Assembly (NCBI GenBank): GCA_028284705.1
Contig: JANQRE010000050.1
Location: forward strand, 1 to 64,000
Origin: Paracoccaceae bacterium
GTDB taxonomy: Bacteria > Pseudomonadota > Alphaproteobacteria > Rhodobacterales > Rhodobacteraceae
Length of the DNA stretch: 64,000 bases
Direction of reading: 5' to 3'
The notes below the pieces were generated by a model. It saw only the letters and a program-made list of their open reading frames with translations, was not told the origin of the DNA and made no database searches. The position numbers and the translations under genes were made by a program. Below are positions 19,969 to 28,622 of this stretch, piece after piece. Every line of letters begins with the position of its first letter. Position 1 is the stretch's first letter.

Positions 19969-20864
19969 GCGAGACGCGATTTCCTTTCGATTGGGTTGAT
20001 GCTTTCACCGATCAGCCCTTTGGCGGCAATGGCTGCGCCGTTGTCCATGACGATGGTGCGCTGCCTGTGGAGACCTGCCTGAGTTTCACCCGTGAGACCG
20101 GGCTGGTGGAATGCACCTTTGTCGGGCCGTCTGATGTGGCGGATGCGAAGGTGCGGTATTTTCTGGCCGAGCGTGAAATCCCCTTTGCGGGGCATCCGAC
20201 GATTGCCTCGGTTGCCTCGCTGCTGGAGCGGGGTGTGTTGCGGCCTGGGTCAGTGAAACTGGAAACCGGCGCAGGTGTTGTGGCGATTGAGATCGGGGAG
20301 GGCGATCTGCCGCTGATCACGATGACGCAGAATGCGCCCGTCTTTGGCGAAGAGGTTGATCCTGACCTGGTCGCGACCGTTGTCTCGCTTGATGCTTCCG
20401 ATATCATCGCCCCGCCGCAGGTCGTCTCCACCGGGTTGCCGTTTTGCGTGACCCTGTTGCGGGATCACGCGGCCTTGCGAAGGGCCAAGCTGGATGTGGC
20501 CGCCCTGGGGCGGTTCCGGGAGGCGATCCGATTTGAGGATGCAGATGTGATGGAGCCCTATCTGGTGACGCTTGAAGGGGCGACGCCTGCGGGCAACACG
20601 TTTTCTCGACTTTTGCTGGCGCCGCCCAATCCGGCGGAGGACCCGTTTACCGGATCGGCGACGGGATGTGCGGCCTCCTATCTCTGGGCGCGAGAACTGA
20701 TCGAGGCGCCGTCATACGTGGCGGAACAGGGGCATTGGATGGGACGACCGGGTGCCGCGCAGGTCGAAGTGCTGGGCCCGAGTTTTGCGATCACCGGCGT
20801 CCGGGTGTCGGGCAAGGGGCGGATTGTGATGTCAGGTGACCTCCGTTTGCCTGACGGCGGGTGA
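19965..20864 (+). CDS. PhzF family isomerase-like protein
   Basis: A 299-residue protein with the two-lobed PhzF fold. It opens with the family segment DWVDAFTDQPFGGNGCAVV, contains VRYFLAEREIPFAGHPTIAS, and carries the second glycine-rich signature DPFTGSATGCAASYL. Members act as isomerases or epimerases with a catalytic glutamate; the substrate here is unknown and no phenazine cluster is present. The start is most likely TTG at 19965, overlapping the DUF1150 stop, because no in-frame ATG or GTG precedes the conserved N terminus. Confidence 0.85.
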   Translation: MSETRFPFDWVDAFTDQPFGGNGCAVVHDDGALPVETCLSFTRETGLVECTFVGPSDVADAKVRYFLAEREIPFAGHPTIASVASLLERGVLRPGSVKLETGAGVVAIEIGEGDLPLITMTQNAPVFGEEVDPDLVATVVSLDASDIIAPPQVVSTGLPFCVTLLRDHAALRRAKLDVAALGRFREAIRFEDADVMEPYLVTLEGATPAGNTFSRLLLAPPNPAEDPFTGSATGCAASYLWARELIEAPSYVAEQGHWMGRPGAAQVEVLGPSFAITGVRVSGKGRIVMSGDLRLPDGG

Positions 20865-20881
20865 TCTTGCTGAGTTTGTTT

Positions 20882-20896
20882 CGCTCCCGCGCGGAG
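20882..20896 (+). terminator. Hairpin after the phzF-type gene
   Basis: GCTCC and GGAGC arms enclose CGCGC, and AAAGCTTTTA follows. The stem is short and the T run interrupted, so termination here is only possible. It lies between two convergent genes. Confidence 0.3.
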
Positions 20897-20974
20897 CAAA
20901 GCTTTTAGCAATCGGAAATGCGCCACCCGGAGGGTGACCCCGAGCGGCGCAGCGTTGTTTGACAGGACCGCGGT

Positions 20975-23050
20975 TTAGGCGGCGATCAGGCCCATCGACT
21001 CGAGCTTCAGGATCACCTGATGCGCGCAATTGTCGACATCGACATTCTCTGTCTCGACCCGCAGTTCGGGGCTCTCCGGCACATCATAAGGGTCTGAAAT
21101 ACCCGTGAATTCCTTGATCTTGCCTTCACGCGCGAGCTTGTAGAGCCCCTTGCGGTCGCGGCGTTCGCATTCTTCGATGGAGGTCGCGACATGGACCTCG
21201 ACGAAGGCGCCGAAGGCCTCGATCTCTTCGCGCACGGCGCGGCGGGTCGTGGCGTAGGGCGCAATCGGCGCACAGATGGCGATGCCGCCGTTCTTCGTGA
21301 TTTCGGAGGCGACGTAGCCGATGCGGCGGATGTTGAGGTCGCGGTGCTCTTTCGAAAAGCCAAGCTCGGAGGAGAGGTTTTTCCGCACGATATCCCCGTC
21401 GAGCAGGGTCACGGGACGACCGCCCATCTCCATCAGTTTCACCATCAGCGCGTTGGCGATGGTGGATTTTCCGGAGCCTGAGAAGCCGGTGAAGAACACG
21501 GTGAAGCCCTGCTGGGCGCGGGGTGGGCGGGATTTGCGCAGTTCAGCGACCACTTCCGGGAAGGAGAACCATTCAGGGATTTCGAGACCTTCAGAGAGAC
21601 GGCGGCGCAGCTCGGTGCCGGAGATGTTGAGGATCGTGACGTCGTCCTTGTCCATGATCTCGTCATTGGGCTCGTATTGCGCGCGGTCCTGCACATAGAC
21701 CATGTGCTTAAAGTCGACCATTTCGATGCCCATCTCTTCCTGATGTTCGCGGAAGAGGTCTTGTGCGTCGTAGGGCCCGTAGAAATCCTCACCAGCGGAG
21801 TTCTTGCCCGGGCCGGCATGGTCGCGACCGACGATCATATGGGTGCAGCCGTGGTTTTTGCGGATCAGCCCGTGCCAGACAGCCTCGCGCGGACCGCCCA
21901 TGCGCATGGCAAGGTTTAGCAAGGACATCGTGGTGGTGGATGAGGGGTATTGATCAAGCACCGCCTCATAGCAGCGCACGCGCGTGAAGTGATCGATATC
22001 GCCGGGTTTGGTCAGGCCCACGACCGGGTGGATCAGGAGGTTCGCCTGCGCCTCTTTCGCGGCGCGGAAGGTGAGTTCCTGATGCGCGCGGTGCAGCGGG
22101 TTGCGGGTCTGGAAGGCGACGACACGCCGCCAGCCGAGCTTGCGGAAATAGGCGCGCAGCTCGTTGGGCGTGTCGCGACGGCCGCGGAAATCGTAGTGAA
22201 CAGGTTGCTGGATGCCGGTGATCGGGCCGCCGAGATATATCTTACCGGCTTGATTATGCAGATAATTTACTGCCGGGTGGGCGATGTCATCCGAGCCAAA
22301 AACCTTTTCGGCCTCATGCGATTTGTTCGGCTCCCAACGGTCGGTGACGGTGAGGGTCGCGAGGATCACCCCCTCCTGATCGCGCAGGGCGATGTCCTGA
22401 CCAAGCTCGAGCCCATTGGCGAAGTCTTCGGTGACATCGAGTGTGATCGGCATGGGCCAAAGCTCGCCCGTGGAGAGGCGCATCGTCTCGACAACCGAGG
22501 TGTAGTCGGCCTCGGACAGGAACCCTTTCAGCGGGTTGAACCCGCCATTCATCAGAAGCTCCAGGTCGCAAATCTGACGCGGTGTGAGGTCCCAGGATGT
22601 GAGGTCAGCCGCCTCCATCTTCATCTTCTGCGCACTGTCATACGACACGAAAAGTTCCGGGATCGGGGCGAGATTGTTTTCCATCAGTTTGGTCCTGTGA
22701 CTGAACGGCGTGAAGCCGGTATTGGTGCCGGTCAATTCGGCATGAAGGGCGTCATATTCCTCGAACTTGCGTTTGAGGAAGGCATTGATAAGGCGGTTCT
22801 TTTCCGAGGCGCCGCGGGTGGTCAGCGCGTAGGCAAAGCGCTGGCGTTTGTCGGGGCCGTCGCGGGTGCTGATCTTGACCAGTCCTGCGTCGGTGGCGGC
22901 ACGGAGAAGCGAATTGAGACGGCCGAGCGAGATGCCCACAGCCATCGCGGTGGACCGCTGAGAGGCTTCCGGCTCGAGGTCGAGCTGGCGCAGGATGCGG
23001 AAGAGCAGGTCTTCCTCCTGCTGGGTGGGGTTCGAAAGCAACGACATCAC
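20975..23050 (-). CDS. Helix-turn-helix / sulfate adenylyltransferase / adenylylsulfate kinase fusion
   Basis: A 691-residue fusion. Residues 1-105 form a MarR-like winged helix (QRSTAMAVGISLGRLNSLLR, then KRQRFAYALTTRGASEKNRL) that resembles the EPS-associated MarR-type regulators. Residues 123-500 are ATP sulfurylase, with QTRNPLHRAH at 314-323 and GRDHAG at 408-413. Residues 515-691 are APS kinase with the P-loop GFSGSGKST at 522-530. Together the enzyme parts turn sulfate into PAPS. An ATG at 22684 has AGGA nine bases upstream and would give the 569-residue bifunctional enzyme alone, so two products from one frame are possible. Two operator-like palindromes lie upstream of the start. Confidence 0.9.
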   Translation of the reverse strand: MMSLLSNPTQQEEDLLFRILRQLDLEPEASQRSTAMAVGISLGRLNSLLRAATDAGLVKISTRDGPDKRQRFAYALTTRGASEKNRLINAFLKRKFEEYDALHAELTGTNTGFTPFSHRTKLMENNLAPIPELFVSYDSAQKMKMEAADLTSWDLTPRQICDLELLMNGGFNPLKGFLSEADYTSVVETMRLSTGELWPMPITLDVTEDFANGLELGQDIALRDQEGVILATLTVTDRWEPNKSHEAEKVFGSDDIAHPAVNYLHNQAGKIYLGGPITGIQQPVHYDFRGRRDTPNELRAYFRKLGWRRVVAFQTRNPLHRAHQELTFRAAKEAQANLLIHPVVGLTKPGDIDHFTRVRCYEAVLDQYPSSTTTMSLLNLAMRMGGPREAVWHGLIRKNHGCTHMIVGRDHAGPGKNSAGEDFYGPYDAQDLFREHQEEMGIEMVDFKHMVYVQDRAQYEPNDEIMDKDDVTILNISGTELRRRLSEGLEIPEWFSFPEVVAELRKSRPPRAQQGFTVFFTGFSGSGKSTIANALMVKLMEMGGRPVTLLDGDIVRKNLSSELGFSKEHRDLNIRRIGYVASEITKNGGIAICAPIAPYATTRRAVREEIEAFGAFVEVHVATSIEECERRDRKGLYKLAREGKIKEFTGISDPYDVPESPELRVETENVDVDNCAHQVILKLESMGLIAA

Positions 23051-23066
23051 TCGACACTCAATGTGT

Positions 23067-23112
23067 GTTCACGGATGAACGCATTGCACAGAAAGTGTGT
23101 TCACCCAAGAAC
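23067..23112. promoter_or_regulatory. Two palindromic operator-like sites upstream of the Sat-CysC fusion
   Basis: GTTCACGGATGAAC (23067-23080) and GTTCACCCAAGAAC (23099-23112) are inverted repeats whose equivalent bases are 32 apart, close to three helical turns. Over 23 aligned positions the two sites agree at 17, including GTGTGTTCAC. They lie 17 to 62 bases before the start codon. Since the gene product begins with a DNA-binding domain, autoregulation is the simplest reading. Confidence 0.6.
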
Positions 23113-23195
23113 AAACTTGGGTTTCGGGCCGTTTTTTGCCGGAGTGGTTAATCTGCAACCCTACTGCGGAGGGAGCCCGGTAGAACGATGGGCGT

Positions 23196-24065
23196 TCAGG
23201 TTTTCCGCAACATATCGTAGAGCGTGGTCCAATCATCGGTACCGCGACCAGCCTCCTGCGCCTCGACATAGACCTCAGCCGCCGCCTTCGACACGGTCAA
23301 GGGAACGCCAAGCTCTTCGGCTTGCACAAGCGCGATATCGAGGTCTTTTTTCGCCAGATTGACCATGAAGGCCGGGCTGAGATCGCCCTTGAGCACCTTG
23401 GCGGGGTAAGTCGTGCTCATATGGCCCTTACCGGCGGGCGTGCCGCTCATCACCTCGATGGAAAGGTCGCGATCCAGCCCGAGCGCGTCCGAGAAGTTGA
23501 GGATCTGCGCGGTCACGGCGTTCGTCGTGGTGGACATCAGATTGTTGACGATCTTCATGCGCGTGCCCATGCCGGGGCCGCCGCAATCGATGACGGTGTC
23601 GCCCATGCAGTCGAGCAGATGGCGCACTTTTGCGATCGTCTCCGCCGCGCCGCCGACCATGAAAAGCGATGTGCCGGTTTTGGCGTTGTCCGAGGTGCGG
23701 CCCACAGGCGCGTCGACCATGTCGAAGCCCTTTTCGGCGAGACCCGCGCGCACGCCATCCGTCTCGGAGGGGCTGATGGTCGACATATCGACCAGAATGG
23801 CGCCGTCGGCCATACCGTGTACAGCTCCGCCCTCACCGAAGATCGCCTGATGCACGATCTTGCCGTTGGGCAGCATGGAGAAGACCACTTCCGCGCCATC
23901 GGTCGCCTCGGCAGCGGAGGCGGCGGTGTCTCCGCCATTGTTGCGGTGGCTTTCCATGGCATCGGCGGAGGCGTCGAACCCCGTGACGCTATGCCCGCCC
24001 TTGATGATGTTTCCAGCCATGGCCAGGCCCATGGTGCCCAAGCCGATAAATGCAACCTTTGTCAT
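23196..24065 (-). CDS. Probable 3-sulfolactaldehyde reductase (YihU type)
   Basis: A 289-residue member of the beta-hydroxyacid dehydrogenase family with the NAD fold GLGTMGLAMAGN at the start. It follows E. coli YihU rather than ordinary 3-hydroxyisobutyrate dehydrogenase: DAPVGRTSDNAKTG, GGPGMGTRMKIVNN and VMSGTPAGKGH correspond closely. Arg123, Asn174 and Ser178, the residues known to hold the sulfonate in YihU, are present at the same numbers, with the catalytic-type Lys171. The reaction would be sulfolactaldehyde to dihydroxypropanesulfonate. I recall YihU from memory, so an alignment should confirm it. It lies 37 bases after trxB; the start at 24065 is the conserved one. Confidence 0.75.
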   Translation of the reverse strand: MTKVAFIGLGTMGLAMAGNIIKGGHSVTGFDASADAMESHRNNGGDTAASAAEATDGAEVVFSMLPNGKIVHQAIFGEGGAVHGMADGAILVDMSTISPSETDGVRAGLAEKGFDMVDAPVGRTSDNAKTGTSLFMVGGAAETIAKVRHLLDCMGDTVIDCGGPGMGTRMKIVNNLMSTTTNAVTAQILNFSDALGLDRDLSIEVMSGTPAGKGHMSTTYPAKVLKGDLSPAFMVNLAKKDLDIALVQAEELGVPLTVSKAAAEVYVEAQEAGRGTDDWTTLYDMLRKT

Positions 24066-24102
24066 GTCATGTTCCTCCCGCGATGGTCTCTCATTGGGCG
24101 AA

Positions 24103-25044
24103 TTATTCCGCTTCTGCAAGGAAGCGTTCCGCCTCAAGGGCCGCCATGCAGCCCATACCGGCGGAGGTGACGGCCTGGCGATAGATGTGATCGGTCAGGT
24201 CTCCGGCGGCGAAGACACCGGGGATCGAGGTCGCGGTGCTGTCGGGTTTGGTGACGACATAGCCGCCCATATGCGTCTCCAGCACGTCCTTCACCAGCTC
24301 ATTGGCGGGCGCGTGGCCGATGGCGACGAAGACCCCTTTGCAGGGGATTTCGGTGATCTCGTCGGTCTTCACGTTTTTCACCTTCACCGCTTCGACACCC
24401 ATGGGGCTGTCGGTGCCGACGACTTCCTCCAGCGTGTGGAACCAGAGGGGTTCGATCTTGGGGTTCTTAAACAAACGGTCCTGCAGGATCGCTTCGGCCC
24501 TTAGTTCGTCGCGGCGGTGGATCAGGGTGACTTTTGAGGCGAAGTTGGTGAGGAACAGGGCCTCCTCGACCGCCGTGTTGCCGCCGCCGATCACCACGAT
24601 CTCCTGACCGCGATAGAAGAACCCGTCGCAAGTGGCGCAGGCCGAGACGCCGAAACCTTTGAATTTCTCTTCCGAGGGCAGGCCTAGCCATTTGGCGCGC
24701 GCCCCGGTGGCGAGGATCACGGCGTCGGCGATATAAAGCGTGCCGCTGTCGGATTTGCAGACGAAGGGGCGCTTGGAGAAGTCGATCTCGGAGATGATGT
24801 CGCCGATCACTTCGCAGCCCATCGCCGTGGCATGGGCCTCCATGCGGGTCATCAGATCGGGGCCCTGCACTTCGGTGTCGCCGGGCCAGTTCTCGACCTC
24901 GGTGGTGGTGGTCAACTGACCGCCGGGCTCGATGCCCTGCACGAGGATCGGGTCAAGCATGGCGCGCGCGGCGTAGACGCCTGCGGTGTAGCCAGCGGGG
25001 CCGGAGCCGATGATCAGAACGCGGGTTTTGCGGGTGTCGGACAT
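24103..25044 (-). CDS. trxB: Thioredoxin-disulfide reductase
   Basis: TrxB uses NADPH and FAD to reduce thioredoxin. The 313 residues hold an FAD motif (IIGSGPAGYTAGVYAARA, residues 11-28), the redox-active pair Cys136 and Cys139 in ACATCDGFF, an NADPH motif (VIGGGNTAVEEAL), and the C-terminal FAD motif GVFAAGDLTD. It leads a two-gene unit with the sulfolactaldehyde-reductase-like gene. Confidence 0.96.
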   Translation of the reverse strand: MSDTRKTRVLIIGSGPAGYTAGVYAARAMLDPILVQGIEPGGQLTTTTEVENWPGDTEVQGPDLMTRMEAHATAMGCEVIGDIISEIDFSKRPFVCKSDSGTLYIADAVILATGARAKWLGLPSEEKFKGFGVSACATCDGFFYRGQEIVVIGGGNTAVEEALFLTNFASKVTLIHRRDELRAEAILQDRLFKNPKIEPLWFHTLEEVVGTDSPMGVEAVKVKNVKTDEITEIPCKGVFVAIGHAPANELVKDVLETHMGGYVVTKPDSTATSIPGVFAAGDLTDHIYRQAVTSAGMGCMAALEAERFLAEAE

Positions 25045-25139
25045 GGGGCCTCCAGCAAGGATTGGTCCCTCGATATAGGGTGGATTTTCGGTGGCTAAAA
25101 GGGGGTGGGGACAAGTCGCTGAAATGTGCCCCCAGGCGG

Positions 25140-25547
25140 TCAGGGTTTGAAGAGCACAAGTGCGATGATCGCGAAGGCGAGAAGCACGCTGACCTCGTTG
25201 AAAATGCGCAGGAAGCGTTCCGATTTCTGGAGCTGCGCGAGGCGCAACTGGCGCAGCATCAGACCGGTATAGATGTAGTGGATGGCCAGTGCTGCAACGA
25301 GGGTGAGCTTGATGTGGAACCAGCCATCCGAGAGGTAGGGGATCGCAAGCCAGAAGCCGGTGATCGCGGCGATGATGGCAAGCCCCGCGGAAAAGCGATA
25401 GACGCGATAGGTCAGATCGAAAGCCTGGCCGGTCCGTCCAAGCTCGTCATATTCGCGTTTGGCGAAGATCAGCCCGCGCGGCACGACGAACGAACCGGTC
25501 AGCCAGCCCGCAATCATCAGAATATGGAGGGTTTTCACCCAGAGCAT
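25140..25547 (-). CDS. CopD/HemJ-like membrane protein
   Basis: A 135-residue protein with four hydrophobic segments, near residues 3-20, 50-68, 73-95 and 114-133. MLWVKTLHILMIAGWLTGSF resembles the start of the HemJ/CopD-like family, which places conserved histidines in membrane helices. Similar short proteins are annotated variously as CopD domain or putative protoporphyrinogen oxidase; the length and missing context do not allow a choice. I used the ATG at 25547; the frame is open to 25655 but that part lacks family character. It is divergent from the Lrp gene. Confidence 0.65.
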   Translation of the reverse strand: MLWVKTLHILMIAGWLTGSFVVPRGLIFAKREYDELGRTGQAFDLTYRVYRFSAGLAIIAAITGFWLAIPYLSDGWFHIKLTLVAALAIHYIYTGLMLRQLRLAQLQKSERFLRIFNEVSVLLAFAIIALVLFKP

Positions 25548-25694
25548 CGTACCCTCATTGCCCAGTTTTGCGGCACAAGAGCCCCTTCTGACGGCGCCGT
25601 CAACGGCGGAAGGGGAAAACTTTCTTGCCGAGATTTGAAATATTATTGCGCACACCGCAGCGTTTCGGTAAGGAATCGCGCAGGGAGAACGCCA

Positions 25695-26195
25695 ATGGCT
25701 TTGTCAAAACTCGATGAGATCGACCGCAAGATTCTGTCTGAATTGCAAACGGACGGGCGGATGACCAATGTGGAACTGGCCTCGCGGGTTGGCATCTCGG
25801 CGCCACCCTGTCTGCGTCGGGTGCGGGCTCTGGAAGAGAGCGGGTTTATTCGCGGATACCACGCCGATGTGGAAGCGCGGGCTCTCGGATTTGAAGTTCA
25901 GGTCTTTGCGATGGTTGGGCTGGTGAGCCAGGCGGAAGCCGACCTTTCCGCCTTTGAGCAGCGCTGCCGCGATTGGCCGCTTGTGCGTGAGTGTCATATG
26001 CTGAACGGGGAAGTGGATTTTATCCTGAAATGCGTGGCACCGGATTTGAGTACCTTTCAGAACTTCCTGACCGAGCAGTTGACCGCCGCCGACAATGTCG
26101 CCTCGGTGAAGACTTCGCTGGTGATCCGTGGCGCGAAAGACGAGCCCGGCGTGCCGTTTGATGTGCTCGAAGAACGCCTCGCCCAGATCGACTAA
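25695..26195 (+). CDS. Lrp/AsnC family transcriptional regulator
   Basis: A 166-residue Lrp-type regulator. The N-terminal helix-turn-helix (LDEIDRKILSELQTDGRMTN, then VELASRVGISAPPCLRRVRA) leads into the effector-binding RAM domain (VQVFAMVGLVSQAEADLSAF). The ATG at 25695 starts the conserved N terminus; open codons further upstream are not part of it. Its targets are unknown; the divergent CopD-like gene and the downstream aldo/keto reductase are candidates. Confidence 0.95.
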   Translation: MALSKLDEIDRKILSELQTDGRMTNVELASRVGISAPPCLRRVRALEESGFIRGYHADVEARALGFEVQVFAMVGLVSQAEADLSAFEQRCRDWPLVRECHMLNGEVDFILKCVAPDLSTFQNFLTEQLTAADNVASVKTSLVIRGAKDEPGVPFDVLEERLAQID

Positions 26196-26237
26196 GGCAT
26201 CTTTCCACGCTCACTGAGTTCTGCCAGTTTGGCGCGC

Positions 26238-27170
26238 ATGACACAGATGACCACGCGCTCTGGCCGCCCCGCCTCCGCCCTTTGTTTTGGCACCATGCAG
26301 TTTGGCGGCAAGGCTGATATCACCGCCTCGGAAGAGATGTATCGGGCCAGTCGTGCGGCGGGGATCAACTTCTTTGATACGGCGTACGTCTATACCGGCG
26401 GGCAGTCGGAGGAGATGCTGGGCCGGTTTGCCCGGGACGAGCAGGACGAGATCATCACCGCGACCAAAGTGGCCTATGACAAACCGGCAACGCGCGAAAA
26501 CATCCTGGGCAGTTTCGAGGAGAGCCGTGCGCGGATGCAGATGGATGTGATCGATCTTCTTTATCTGCATCGGTTCGATCCGACGACGACACTGCAAGAA
26601 AGCTTCGAGACTTTGGCGGAGCTGCAGAGCCAGAAGCTGATCCGCTATATTGGGATTTCGAACTTTGCCGCCTGGCAGGTGGTGAAAGCCAATCACGTGG
26701 CGGCGTCCTTTGGGACGAAGGTCGATGTGTTGCAGCCGATGTATAATCTGGTGAAGCGGCAGGCGGAGGTGGAGATCCTCCCGGCCTGCGTCGATCAGGG
26801 GATCGCTGTCTGTCCCTATTCGCCGCTGGGCGGCGGGCTTTTGACCGGAAAATATGCAGCCGAAGGTGAGGGACGCCTGACCGAGGACAGCCGCTACAAT
26901 GCGCGCTACAATGTGGGTTGGATGCATGAGGCCGCCGCCGCCTTGCCGAAACTGGCGGCGGAGCTCGGGACCTCCGCGCCGACCTTGGCTGTGGCCTGGG
27001 TGGCGAAGAACCCCGGGGTGACGGCGCCGATCATCTCCGCCCGATCGGTGGAGCAGTTGCGCCCGTCGCTGGAGGCGATGAGTTTTGAGATGGATGATGC
27101 GCTTTATGAGGCGGTGACGGCGCTTAGCCAGACGCCGGCCCCGGCGACGGACCGGCTCGAAGAAGCATGA
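26238..27170 (+). CDS. Aldo/keto reductase
   Basis: A 310-residue NADPH-type aldo/keto reductase with a TIM-barrel layout. The catalytic set is recognisable: Asp and Tyr in FFDTAYVYTGGQSEEMLG, Lys in ATKVAYDK, and His in LLYLHRFDP. The phosphate-binding end GVTAPIISARSVEQL is also present. The substrate is unknown. Its stop overlaps the ATG of the next gene (ATGA), so the two oxidoreductases are probably translated together. ATG at 26238 is preferred over an upstream TTG. Confidence 0.9.
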   Translation: MTQMTTRSGRPASALCFGTMQFGGKADITASEEMYRASRAAGINFFDTAYVYTGGQSEEMLGRFARDEQDEIITATKVAYDKPATRENILGSFEESRARMQMDVIDLLYLHRFDPTTTLQESFETLAELQSQKLIRYIGISNFAAWQVVKANHVAASFGTKVDVLQPMYNLVKRQAEVEILPACVDQGIAVCPYSPLGGGLLTGKYAAEGEGRLTEDSRYNARYNVGWMHEAAAALPKLAAELGTSAPTLAVAWVAKNPGVTAPIISARSVEQLRPSLEAMSFEMDDALYEAVTALSQTPAPATDRLEEA

Positions 27171-28243
27171 TCGATTTCCTGATTGTTGGTGGCGGGGTTG
27201 CGGGTCTGTCGGCCGCGGCGCGCTTGTCAGAGCTCGGATCGATCGTGGTTTTGGAAGCGGAAGAGGCGGTGGGGTATCACGCCTCGGGGCGCTCTGCGGC
27301 GATGTTTGAGGAGACTTATGGGTTGCCCTCGACCATCGCGCTGAACAAGGCCTCGAAACATTGGCATTTGGAAGTGAACGGCTCGAAAGACTTGCCGCGG
27401 GGGCTGTTGCTGTTGGGCTCTGAGGGCACAAGAGAGGCTTTTGCGGCGGATGTCGTCACGATGCAGATGGCGCGGATATCGCTGGATGAGGCGGAGGCGC
27501 TGTTGCCGGTTCTGAACCGGGATCATGTGATCGAAACGGCCTATCATGCTGAGGCCTGGGACATTGATACCGATGCCTGCCTGCAGCGCTATGCCCGCAT
27601 GGCGCGGGACAATGGCGGGAAGATCGTGATCGGGGCGAAAGTGACCGCGATTGCTCGGGATCGAAGCTGGCGGGTGAGCGCCGGTGAAACTTATGAGGCG
27701 CGGAACCTGGTGAATGCCGCGGGCGCCTGGGCCGATGAGGTGGCCGTGATGGCGGGCGTGGCGCCGATTGGTCTGCAGCCGATGCGCCGCTCGATGGCGC
27801 GGGTGGCCGCACCTGAGGGGATGGATGTGGCCCAATGGCCGATGCTCTTTGGACCGGGGGAGACGTGGTATGCCAAGCCCGATGCAGGCGCCTTGCTGGT
27901 CTCGCCTGCCGATGAAGAGCCGGTGCCGCCGCAGGATGCCTGGGCTGAGGATGTGACTTTGGCGGAGGGGATTGCCCGCTATCAACCCCATGTGACGGCG
28001 GAGGTGATGCGGATGATTGCCAATTGGGCGGGGCTCAGGACCTTCGCACCGGATAGGCAACTGGTTCTGGGCCGCGACCCCGCTGAGCCGGGTTTCATCT
28101 GGTGTGCTGGGCAGGGCGGTTATGGGTTCCAGACCTCCCCAGCCGCGAGCCAGCTTCTGGCGGATGTGGTGGCCGGGCGTGCCTCCGAATTGAATGACGC
28201 GACCGTCGCCGCCCTTTCGCCGGCGCGGTTCGGACTTACATAG
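27167..28243 (+). CDS. DAO family FAD-dependent oxidoreductase
   Basis: A 358-residue flavoprotein of the D-amino acid oxidase fold (glycine or D-amino acid dehydrogenase type). It starts with the dinucleotide motif DFLIVGGGVAGLSAAARLSE, continues with a HASGRSAAMFEETYG segment, and ends with an FAD-binding GQGGYGFQTSPAASQL. Members oxidise amines, imino acids or 2-hydroxyacids. It is translationally coupled to the aldo/keto reductase upstream, so both may act on one compound. Confidence 0.87.
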   Translation: MIDFLIVGGGVAGLSAAARLSELGSIVVLEAEEAVGYHASGRSAAMFEETYGLPSTIALNKASKHWHLEVNGSKDLPRGLLLLGSEGTREAFAADVVTMQMARISLDEAEALLPVLNRDHVIETAYHAEAWDIDTDACLQRYARMARDNGGKIVIGAKVTAIARDRSWRVSAGETYEARNLVNAAGAWADEVAVMAGVAPIGLQPMRRSMARVAAPEGMDVAQWPMLFGPGETWYAKPDAGALLVSPADEEPVPPQDAWAEDVTLAEGIARYQPHVTAEVMRMIANWAGLRTFAPDRQLVLGRDPAEPGFIWCAGQGGYGFQTSPAASQLLADVVAGRASELNDATVAALSPARFGLT

Positions 28244-28248
28244 GGCGC

Positions 28249-28563
28249 ATGGCAGATCGCGAAACCAGACGGTTCGAGCGCGAGTTTGACCGGCTCGCCG
28301 ATTTGGTGCCGGGCTTGCGCACGCCGATCAAGACCCTGCGTGCGGGCGGGTGGTGGATCATACGTATCCCACTGGCGTTTCTGTTCATTCTCGGTGGTGT
28401 TCTGTCCTTTCTGCCGGTGCTCGGCCTCTGGATGCTGCCCTTCGGATTGCTGCTTTTGGCCGTCGATATTCCGATCCTGCGCCCGCCGGTGACGGCGCTT
28501 CTGATCTGGGGACGCAGGCGTGCACGGGTCTGGCTTAGGTGGCTGCGGATGAAGCGGCACTGA
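28249..28563 (+). CDS. Small two-helix membrane protein
   Basis: A 104-residue protein with a charged N terminus, two closely spaced hydrophobic helices (about residues 35-55 and 57-75, IPLAFLFILGGVLSFLPVLG and WMLPFGLLLLAVDIPIL), and a very basic tail. This is a recurrent alphaproteobacterial pattern of unknown function. It begins five bases after the preceding stop and is probably in the same transcript as the two oxidoreductases. Confidence 0.7.
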   Translation: MADRETRRFEREFDRLADLVPGLRTPIKTLRAGGWWIIRIPLAFLFILGGVLSFLPVLGLWMLPFGLLLLAVDIPILRPPVTALLIWGRRRARVWLRWLRMKRH

Positions 28564-28622
28564 GGTGGTGCTGGACAGGGGGCGGGCGCACGGGTCAGAA
28601 TGAGGCCATTTAGGAGGCTATG

